NCBI GenBank assembly: GCA_947460165.1
Contig: CANHKH010000087.1
Coordinates: forward strand, 1-9,649
DNA from: Comamonadaceae bacterium
Lineage (GTDB): Bacteria > Pseudomonadota > Gammaproteobacteria > Burkholderiales > Burkholderiaceae_C
Direction: 5' to 3'
Length of the DNA stretch: 9,649 nt
Shown: in pieces, positions 1-4,811 of the stretch
Position numbering within the stretch: the first letter of the stretch is position 1
How the letters are laid out: each line of letters opens with the position of its first letter
Notes under the pieces: generated by a model
The model's database searches: none
Seen by the model: only the letters and a program-made list of their open reading frames with translations
Told to the model about the DNA's origin: nothing
Position numbers and translations under genes: made by a program

Positions 1-219
1 CAGCCTTTGTCAGCCCGTGACCGCGAGATTGCCCAGGCCATAGGCCCGGTGCTGGCCGCGCGCGGCCTGCTGTTGGTGGGCCTGGACGTGATCGGCCACC
101 ATGTCACCGAGATCAATGTGACCAGCCCCACCTGCTTTCAGGAAATCACCGACCAAATGGGCTTTGATGTGGCGGCCATGTACATAGACGCTTTGGAAGC
201 GGCGCTGGCTGCCGCCTGA
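1..219 (+). CDS. gshB: Glutathione synthetase, C-terminal fragment (5' end outside window)
   Basis: This is the last 72 residues of an ATP-grasp enzyme that joins gamma-glutamylcysteine and glycine to make glutathione in the cytoplasm. The frame is open from the first base and ends at TGA 217-219. The segment INVTSPTCFQEI, at about residues 38-49 of the fragment, is characteristic of the GshB C-terminal ATP-grasp region. The preceding stretch VGLDVIGHHVTEINV matches the end of the same domain. Family members are about 315 residues long, so roughly three quarters of the protein lies to the left of the window. The gene converges on the amidotransferase gene, leaving only 7 bp between the two stop codons. 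Identification is from motif recognition. The truncation comes from the window edge and gives no sign of a broken gene. Confidence 0.93.
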   Translation, partial: QPLSARDREIAQAIGPVLAARGLLLVGLDVIGHHVTEINVTSPTCFQEITDQMGFDVAAMYIDALEAALAAA

Positions 220-226
220 GCTTGGC

Positions 227-997
227 TCAAGCCGCCACCCCGTCCACAAACACCTTGAGCTCGCCCGCCTCAAACGGGGTCCACACCTCGTTGAGCGTGA
301 GCGGCGCCGTCACCACCACCGCCACCCGGTCGGTGGGTTGGGTGTGTTGGGCAAAGTCAATGGACAGGTCTTCGTCGCTGAGCTGCGCATGGGCAAAGGG
401 GTGGCGGCGCTCCACGTAATGCAGGCGCGTCGACGCGTGCGCCCACAAGGCCAGGCCGTTGCTGAGCATGAAGTTGAAGGTGCCGTGGGCGGCGATGCGC
501 GGCACCAGCTCGCGCAGCGTCAGCGTCAGCTCGGCGATGTCGGGCACGCCTGCATGGGACTTGGCGAGTTCCTGCATCAGCCAGCAAAAGGCGCGTTCGC
601 TGTCGGTGCTGCCCACGGGGGCAAAGGCGGCGTGCAAGCGCGGGTGAAAGTTGTCCAGGTTGCCGTTGTGGGCAAACACCCAGTAGCGGCCCCAGAGCTC
701 ACGCACAAAGGGGTGGCAGTTCTCCAGCGCCACCCGGCCTTGTGTGGCCTTGCGGATGTGGGCAATCACGTGGCGGCTTTGGATGGGGTAGCGCCTGATC
801 AACTCGGCCACAGGCGAGGCACAGGCGGGCTGGTGGTCGACAAAATGCCGCAGGCCCTTGTTGTCGCCGCCTTCAAAAAACGCAATGCCCCAGCCGTCGG
901 CGTGCTCGTCGGTGCGCCCGCCCCGCTGGGCGAAGCCAGTGAAGCTAAAGCTCACGTCGGTGGGCGTGTTGCAGTTCATGCCCAAAAGTTGACACAT
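227..997 (-). CDS. yafJ: YafJ-like class II glutamine amidotransferase
   Basis: 256-residue protein with an N-terminal-nucleophile (Ntn) glutaminase fold, expected to release ammonia from glutamine. Cys2 follows the initiator Met (MCQLLGMN) and would become the N-terminal nucleophile. Other class II landmarks are DGWGIAF (34-40), IRKATQG (81-87), HNGNL (110-114) and the TDSE motif (131-134), whose Asp fits the glutamine-binding Asp of the family. There is no synthase or isomerase domain, so this is a stand-alone amidotransferase of the YafJ type, whose acceptor is generally not known. ATG 997-995 is the only start that puts Cys at position 2. The Shine-Dalgarno match is weak. The start lies 18 bp after the tautomerase stop on the same strand, so the two are probably cotranscribed. 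It ends 7 bp from gshB, tail to tail. Confidence 0.93.
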   Translation of the reverse strand: MCQLLGMNCNTPTDVSFSFTGFAQRGGRTDEHADGWGIAFFEGGDNKGLRHFVDHQPACASPVAELIRRYPIQSRHVIAHIRKATQGRVALENCHPFVRELWGRYWVFAHNGNLDNFHPRLHAAFAPVGSTDSERAFCWLMQELAKSHAGVPDIAELTLTLRELVPRIAAHGTFNFMLSNGLALWAHASTRLHYVERRHPFAHAQLSDEDLSIDFAQHTQPTDRVAVVVTAPLTLNEVWTPFEAGELKVFVDGVAA

Positions 998-1015
998 GGC
1001 GGTGGCTTTGAAAAA

Positions 1016-1207
1016 TCAGTCGCGCGGCTGTGACCACAGCTTGCCGCCTGTGGCCCAGTTCTCGCGCGCGATGTCGCTGATGATGATGTCCACCGAATCG
1101 GGCGAGCCGCCCAGCACCTCGACGGTGACGCGGGTGATTTCTTCCACCAGTTTTTTCTTTTGCTCGTGGGTGCGGCCGGCAAACATTTCAATGTGGTAAG
1201 TGGGCAT
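1016..1207 (-). CDS. Small tautomerase, 4-oxalocrotonate tautomerase family
   Basis: 63-residue protein of the 4-OT/tautomerase superfamily, which moves protons between keto and enol forms of 2-oxoacid-like compounds using an N-terminal proline. Starting at ATG 1207-1205 gives MPTYHIEMFAGR, so Pro becomes residue 1 after Met removal. An upstream in-frame ATG (1240) would bury the proline and is rejected. A weak AGAG-type ribosome site lies upstream. In mature numbering, Pro1 and Arg11 are present. Classical 4-OT has Arg39 and Phe50, whereas here position 39 is Asp and position 50 is Trp, within the conserved-looking string ARENWATGGKLW. This suggests a subgroup whose substrate differs from 2-hydroxymuconate. 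It lies between the Crp/Fnr gene (90 bp upstream) and yafJ (18 bp downstream). The physiological substrate cannot be told from sequence. Confidence 0.9.
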   Translation of the reverse strand: MPTYHIEMFAGRTHEQKKKLVEEITRVTVEVLGGSPDSVDIIISDIARENWATGGKLWSQPRD

Positions 1208-1235
1208 GAGAGGCTCTTTGTGGCTGAGGTGCTGC

Positions 1236-1241
1236 ATCATA
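1236..1241 (-). promoter_or_regulatory. Possible -10 element before the tautomerase-yafJ pair
   Basis: Read on the minus strand, 1241-1236 is TATGAT, five of six matches to TATAAT, in an A/T-rich patch within GC-rich sequence. Transcription would start near 1229, about 22 nt before the tautomerase ATG. No convincing -35 hexamer sits 16-18 bp upstream and there is no extended -10, so this is only a weak hint that the pair can be transcribed separately from the Crp/Fnr gene. Confidence 0.25.
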
Positions 1242-1297
1242 AAAGCACAGACCTGCTGGCCGCTTCAGCCGCTGGCCATGGCGCTCAGCGCACCTGT

Positions 1298-2032
1298 TCA
1301 AGCCGGCCGCGGCGCGTGCGCCACCGAGCGCCACCAGCGCTCGTAGGTGACCAGGTCGGCGTGGTAGCAGGGGCAGGCGGCTTGAGCCAAGGCGGCTTGG
1401 TCGAGCAGCATCATGTAGCCCCGGCTGTAGCTGATGAGGCCGCTCAGCTGCAGGCGGCGGGCGCAATGGGTGACGCTTTCGCGGCGGGCGCTGAGCATCT
1501 GGGCCAGCGCCTCGTGGGTCAAGAAAAGCTCGCTGGCATGGGCGCGGTCGCGCGCCATCAGCAGCCAGCGGGCCAGGCGCTGTGCCACGCTGTGGTGTTT
1601 GAGGCAGGCGGCCTGCCGTGCCAGTTGGCGCAAACACACATCGGCATAGCCATACAGCACCTGCCGCAGCGGCGCGCAGTGGGCCAGCTGCTCCTGCAGC
1701 TGAGCGCGGCCTATGCCAAAGGCCCGACCCGTGCCTTGCGCCCGGCAAGTCCACCCCGAGCAGTCCGCCCCCAGCACCAGCGAGGTGCTGAACATGCCCT
1801 CGTGGCCCACCAGCCCGACCTCCATGCGCTGATCGCTGTCCAGCAACAGCTCCTGGCAAACCATGCCTTCGACCCCAAACCAGGCCTGCGTCATGGCCTG
1901 GCCCGCAACCAGCAACACGCTGTTCGCCTTGAACTCCACCAGTTCACACTGCGCCAACAGGCGGCCCCGATCTTGTGGGGGCAAGGCCGCCAGCAGGCGG
2001 TTGGCTTGGGACAGGTCAGCGTGAAGAGCCAT
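1298..2032 (-). CDS. Crp/Fnr-family transcriptional regulator
   Basis: 244-residue predicted DNA-binding regulator. Residues about 10-120 form a cyclic-nucleotide-binding-like beta-roll (VEGMVCQELLLD, VGLVGHEGMFSTSLVLG). Residues about 145-210 form a winged helix-turn-helix with LTHEALAQML and recognition helix RRESVTHCARRL. The phosphate-binding Arg-Ser pair of cAMP-binding CRP is not visible in the expected part of the roll, and the spaced N-terminal Cys cluster of oxygen-sensing FNR is absent. The signal is therefore unknown. The protein does have ten cysteines, including CPC at 220-222. ATG 2032-2030 is preferred because AGGT (2044-2041) lies 8 nt upstream as a Shine-Dalgarno; a further in-frame ATG at 2086 adds 18 residues unlike the family. 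It is transcribed away from gspD across a 533-bp spacer and could read through into the tautomerase gene. Confidence 0.9.
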   Translation of the reverse strand: MALHADLSQANRLLAALPPQDRGRLLAQCELVEFKANSVLLVAGQAMTQAWFGVEGMVCQELLLDSDQRMEVGLVGHEGMFSTSLVLGADCSGWTCRAQGTGRAFGIGRAQLQEQLAHCAPLRQVLYGYADVCLRQLARQAACLKHHSVAQRLARWLLMARDRAHASELFLTHEALAQMLSARRESVTHCARRLQLSGLISYSRGYMMLLDQAALAQAACPCYHADLVTYERWWRSVAHAPRPA

Positions 2033-2086
2033 GGTGGTGCACCTGCCATTGCAGCGCAGAACCCTGGCGGGTTCAAGCACCCACAT

Positions 2087-2131
2087 GCAAGCAGGTGTGG
2101 CACACCGGGCTGATGGGCATGGCGTGCTTGC
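2087..2131. repeat. Nested inverted repeats near the Crp/Fnr gene start
   Basis: GCAAGCA (2087-2093) is perfectly complementary to TGCTTGC (2125-2131). Directly inside the left arm is a second dyad, GGTGTG (2094-2099), G2100, CACACC (2101-2106). In RNA from either strand this could form a stem enclosing a small hairpin; in DNA the inner dyad could be a protein site. It would lie in the 5' leader of the Crp/Fnr mRNA if that promoter is further upstream. Confidence 0.4.
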
Positions 2132-2181
2132 TGGCGCTTGGCGGGCGGTCCATGCCGCTCAAACTGCCCCAGGCGGCAAGG

Positions 2182-2195
2182 CCATGGCGCCATGG
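2182..2195. repeat. 14-bp perfect palindrome CCATGGCGCCATGG
   Basis: The sequence equals its own reverse complement over 14 bp, and also reads as two copies of GCCATGG 8 bp apart. The symmetry extends to 2180-2197 with one G-T mismatch. A 6-bp-arm inverted repeat (TGCCGC 2153-2158, GCGGCA 2173-2178) lies just to the left. It may be a regulator site; function unknown. Confidence 0.45.
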
Positions 2196-2207
2196 TCCAG
2201 GGGTAAA

Positions 2208-2227
2208 TGTTTGTCAGCTGACGGACA
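2208..2227. promoter_or_regulatory. 20-bp imperfect palindrome, candidate operator
   Basis: Half TGTTTGTCAG faces half CTGACGGACA: eight of ten base pairs are symmetric, including a perfect 10-bp core GTCAGCTGAC (2213-2222). Overall size and outer TGT/ACA ends fit a dimeric Crp/Fnr-type site, but it matches neither the CRP (TGTGA-N6-TCACA) nor the FNR (TTGAT-N4-ATCAA) consensus. Its position in the divergent promoter region makes the adjacent regulator a reasonable candidate binder; this is inference. Confidence 0.35.
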
Positions 2228-2240
2228 CGCGGGCTTACAT
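2211..2240 (+). promoter_or_regulatory. Possible weak promoter for gspDEF
   Basis: TTGTCA (2211-2216) matches the -35 consensus in five of six bases. It is followed 18 bp later by TTACAT (2235-2240), only three of six to the -10 consensus. The -35 lies inside the 20-bp palindrome. If used, the gspD leader would be about 320 nt long. The -10 is poor, so this is tentative. Confidence 0.2.
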
Positions 2241-2295
2241 ATGGGGTGATTTGCTCACACATGGGAGCCTCACTGAGCTGCAGCGCAGATGCCAG

Positions 2296-2334
2296 TGTCT
2301 CCCCATTCACGCCGCTCAGGTGCACAGGGGGACA
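2296..2334. repeat. Inverted repeat, 8-bp arms
   Basis: TGTCTCCC (2296-2303) pairs with GGGGGACA (2327-2334), seven Watson-Crick pairs plus one G-U in RNA, around a 23-nt loop. It is one of a chain of possible stems in the gspD leader. No T-run follows, so it does not look like an intrinsic terminator. Confidence 0.3.
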
Positions 2335-2391
2335 GGCCCACCCAGCTTTCAAGCCTCGGCCTGCAGCGCAGCTGGTGCCGCAGGCCAGCTC

Positions 2392-2408
2392 AGGCGCCCG
2401 TGGCGCCT
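2392..2408. repeat. Compact GC-rich inverted repeat
   Basis: AGGCGCC (2392-2398) and GGCGCCT (2402-2408) are perfect reverse complements separated by CGT. Just to the left, AGCTGG (2370-2375) and CCAGCT (2385-2390) form another 6-bp stem with a 9-nt loop. Both would be stable in the gspD leader RNA. No poly-U tract follows. Confidence 0.4.
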
Positions 2409-2432
2409 ACACGATGCAGGCCAGCTTTCACG

Positions 2433-2465
2433 GCGGTGTGCGCTGGCGCACACTGCGCAGGCGCA
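2433..2465. repeat. Strong stem-loop abutting a second dyad (two TGCGC-N2-GCGCA units)
   Basis: GTGTGCGC (2436-2443) and GCGCACAC (2446-2453) are perfect reverse complements. The stem can extend outward to 2433-2456 with one G-U, giving about ten pairs closed by a CTGG tetraloop. Overlapping the right edge, TGCGC (2454-2458) and GCGCA (2461-2465) form a second dyad. The motif TGCGC-N2-GCGCA thus occurs twice, at 2439-2450 and 2454-2465, 15 bp apart. It could be a leader RNA structure or a tandem protein site about 100-130 bp before gspD. Confidence 0.45.
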
Positions 2466-2565
2466 TGGCCGCCTCAGGCCACATTCTGAGCTTCACTCAT
2501 GTGCGCATGGCGGCCGCCGGTCGCGCCTTGGCGGGGCCAAGTGGGGTGCGCTCACTGCCTTGTCC

Positions 2566-4809
2566 ATGACCACACACCGCAACCCGCCACCGCGCGCGCA
2601 TGCTGCAGTTGCCGCGGCTTTGCTGCCTTTTCGGGCCCTTTGCCTGGTCTTGTTGTGCGTCACCGCCTCTTCGAGTCTGACCGTCAAGGCCCAAACAGCC
2701 GCCCTCGCCCGCCAGGCCGAGCCGGTGACGCTCAACTTCAACAACGCCGACATCGAGGCCGTGGCCCGCACCCTGGCCACGCTCACTGGCCTCAATGTGG
2801 TGGTCGACCCGCGCGTCAAAGGCACGCTCAGCCTGAACATCGATAAGCCGGTCTCGCCGCAGGCCGCCTTCAATCAGTTCACTGCGCAGCTGCGCTTGCA
2901 GGGTTTTGCCGTGCTGCAAAGCGATGGGCTTTACAAGGTCGTGCCCGAGGCCGAGGCCAAGCTGCAAACAGCCACCGTGTCGGCCGGCGCGGTGGTGGGG
3001 GCCAACAACCAAATCGTCACGCAGATTTTCCGCCTCAACCATGAAAACGCCAACAGCCTGGTGCCCGTGCTGCGCCCGCTCATCAGCCCCAACAACAGCC
3101 TGAATGTGAACCCCAGCACCAACTCCTTGGTGATCACCGACTATGCCGACAACCTGCGCCGCTTGGCCCGCATCATTGCCGCGCTGGACGTGGCCAACGC
3201 CAGCGAAGTGGAGGTGCTGCCGCTGCGCCATGCGCTGGCCTCTGAACTGGCGCCACTGGTGGCGCGTTTGCTCGATGCCAGCGGCCCCGCAGGCACGGCC
3301 CAGGGGGGCGGGCAGGCGGTGGAGTCTTACCGCACCACCTTGATCGCCGAGCCTCGCGCCAACGCCATCATTGTTCGCGCGGCCAACCCGGCCAGGGTGG
3401 CGTTGGTGCGCTCGCTGGTGGACAAGCTGGACCGGCCGGTTGAGCTCGGTCTGGACGATGGCTTGGGCCAGCTCCATGTGGTGCACCTTAAAAATGCCGA
3501 CGCCACCCAAATGGCCCAGACCCTGCGGGGCGTGCTGGCTGCTGAGCCCACCTTGGCGGCCAGCATGACGGTGAGCGCGGTGTCGCCAGCGGCGCTGCCG
3601 CCGGGCAGCACAGCCACACGCCCGGCGGCCACGGGCGGACAAATCCAGGCCGACGCGGCCACCAACTCGCTCATCATCACGGCACCTGGCCCGCAGTTTC
3701 GCCAGCTGCGCGCTGTGATCGAGCGGCTGGACGGCAGGCGCGCTCAGGTGTGGGTGGAGAGTCTGATTGCCGAGGTCAACACCGACAAGGCCGCCGAGTT
3801 TGGCATCCAGTGGCAAGGGCCCTTTGGCCGGGCGGGCGACGGCCTCATTGGCCTGTTGGGCAGCAACTTTGGTGCCGGCGGCAACAACATCTTGAACTTG
3901 GCCACTCAGGGTTTGGCCGGCACCACGCCCAACGGCGTGAGCCCCGGGACCGGCTTGAACCTGGGGCTGGCCCAGCGCAGCAACGGTGTGTATGTGCTGG
4001 GTTTTTTGGCGCGCGCGCTCGAGCAAAGCGGCAGCGGCAATATTTTGTCCACGCCCAATTTGTTGACGCTGGACAACGAGGAGGCGCGCATTGTCATTGG
4101 CCAGAATGTGCCCTTTGTGACGGGCCGCTACACCAACACCGGCGCCGTGGTCAATGGCGTGGTCAACCCCTTTCAAACCATTGAGCGGCGCGACGTGGGC
4201 TTGACCTTGCGTGTGCGGCCACAGATCAGCGAGTCCGGCAGCGTCAAGATGGCCATCTCGCAAGAGGTCAGCAGCGTGCAGCCCTCGTCGGTGAATTCCC
4301 CTTCGGGCCCCATCACCAACAAGCGCTCCATTGACTCGAACGTGATGGTCGAAGACGGCGCCATCGTGGTGCTGGGCGGGCTCTTGCAAGACGACTACGC
4401 CGACAACGAGGAGCGCGTGCCCCTGCTCGGGGACCTGCCTTTGATTGGCAACCTCTTTAAGAGCCGCACGCGCTCGCGCAAAAAAACCAACCTCATGGTG
4501 TTTTTGCGCCCGGTGGTAGTGCGCGATGCCCTGGCCACCGACGAGGTGTCGCTGGACCGTTACGAGCTCATGCGCGTGCAGCAGCGTCAAAGCGTGGGCC
4601 AGCCCCACCCTTTGCTGCCCGTGCCAGGGCCCGAGGGCTTGCCGGTCTGGCCCAGGCCGCCATCGCCCCGGCCCGCACAGACTCCACCCGTCATGCCGCA
4701 GTCATTACAGCCACCGCAAACGCCTGCAGGCAGCGGCTTGCCCGCCACCGAGGCCCTGCCGCCCGTGCAACCGGCCCCTGTGCCGCCGTCGCCCAGCCCG
4801 GCGATGTGA
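2566..4809 (+). CDS. gspD: Type II secretion system secretin GspD
   Basis: 747-residue protein forming the outer-membrane channel through which folded exoproteins leave the cell. A signal peptide is visible (Arg-containing start, hydrophobic core about 22-38, likely cleavage after VKA near 42). Domains follow in order: N0 (about 52-125, EPVTLNFNNADIEAVARTLA), N1 (150-208), N2 (214-290), N3 (302-390) and secretin core (about 395-655) with GNILSTPNLLTLDNEEA, VPFVTG, DVGLTLRVRPQI and VVLGGLLQDD. The last 70 or so residues are a proline-rich tail (about 26 Pro). ATG 2566 is chosen because the signal peptide follows at once. It has no clear Shine-Dalgarno, and TTG 2560 is possible. The frame is open back to 1975, but the upstream translation is not GspD-like. 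It ends 2 bp before the gspE ATG. No lipobox is seen. Confidence 0.95.
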   Translation: MTTHRNPPPRAHAAVAAALLPFRALCLVLLCVTASSSLTVKAQTAALARQAEPVTLNFNNADIEAVARTLATLTGLNVVVDPRVKGTLSLNIDKPVSPQAAFNQFTAQLRLQGFAVLQSDGLYKVVPEAEAKLQTATVSAGAVVGANNQIVTQIFRLNHENANSLVPVLRPLISPNNSLNVNPSTNSLVITDYADNLRRLARIIAALDVANASEVEVLPLRHALASELAPLVARLLDASGPAGTAQGGGQAVESYRTTLIAEPRANAIIVRAANPARVALVRSLVDKLDRPVELGLDDGLGQLHVVHLKNADATQMAQTLRGVLAAEPTLAASMTVSAVSPAALPPGSTATRPAATGGQIQADAATNSLIITAPGPQFRQLRAVIERLDGRRAQVWVESLIAEVNTDKAAEFGIQWQGPFGRAGDGLIGLLGSNFGAGGNNILNLATQGLAGTTPNGVSPGTGLNLGLAQRSNGVYVLGFLARALEQSGSGNILSTPNLLTLDNEEARIVIGQNVPFVTGRYTNTGAVVNGVVNPFQTIERRDVGLTLRVRPQISESGSVKMAISQEVSSVQPSSVNSPSGPITNKRSIDSNVMVEDGAIVVLGGLLQDDYADNEERVPLLGDLPLIGNLFKSRTRSRKKTNLMVFLRPVVVRDALATDEVSLDRYELMRVQQRQSVGQPHPLLPVPGPEGLPVWPRPPSPRPAQTPPVMPQSLQPPQTPAGSGLPATEALPPVQPAPVPPSPSPAM

Positions 4810-4811
4810 GC

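Larger units (their letters stand above)
2033..2565. other. 533-bp divergent intergenic region with many inverted repeats
   Basis: This lies between the divergent starts of the Crp/Fnr gene and gspD. I see no convincing protein gene: open frames here give Cys/His/Arg/Pro-rich translations without recognisable motifs. It holds a series of dyad symmetries (listed separately), three copies of TGCAGCGCAG (2050, 2279, 2362), two copies of CCAGCTTTCA (2342, 2421) and two of CAGGCCAGCT (2381, 2417). The least GC-rich part is about 2203-2252, the most plausible place for promoters. The gspD frame stays open throughout the gap, so an over-long gspD start could wrongly absorb it. Confidence 0.75.

Noticed and set aside
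217..232. Two overlapping 5-bp dyads at the gshB/yafJ junction (TGAGC-TTG-GCTCA and GCTTG-GCT-CAAGC) as a bidirectional terminator
   Set aside because: The stems are only 5 bp, no T-run follows on either strand, and the bases are largely fixed by the two stop codons.
338..1033. 231-residue plus-strand open frame opposite yafJ
   Set aside because: The minus strand has a full class II amidotransferase with all catalytic motifs; the plus frame is low-complexity Gly/Val/Ala/His and has no family features.
2246..2258. GTGA-TTTGC-TCAC as a CRP box
   Set aside because: The half-site spacing is 5 bp instead of 6 and the outer bases do not complete TGTGA/TCACA on both sides.
1891..2352. Minus-strand 153-residue open frame across the spacer and the Crp/Fnr gene start
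   Set aside because: It overlaps the real Crp/Fnr gene in another frame, has no recognisable motif and is Trp/Cys/Pro-rich as expected of a shadow frame.
2497..4608. 703-residue minus-strand open frame opposite gspD
   Set aside because: Antisense shadow of a GC-rich gene: the translation is His/Gln/Gly-rich and has no domain, while the plus strand encodes a complete secretin.
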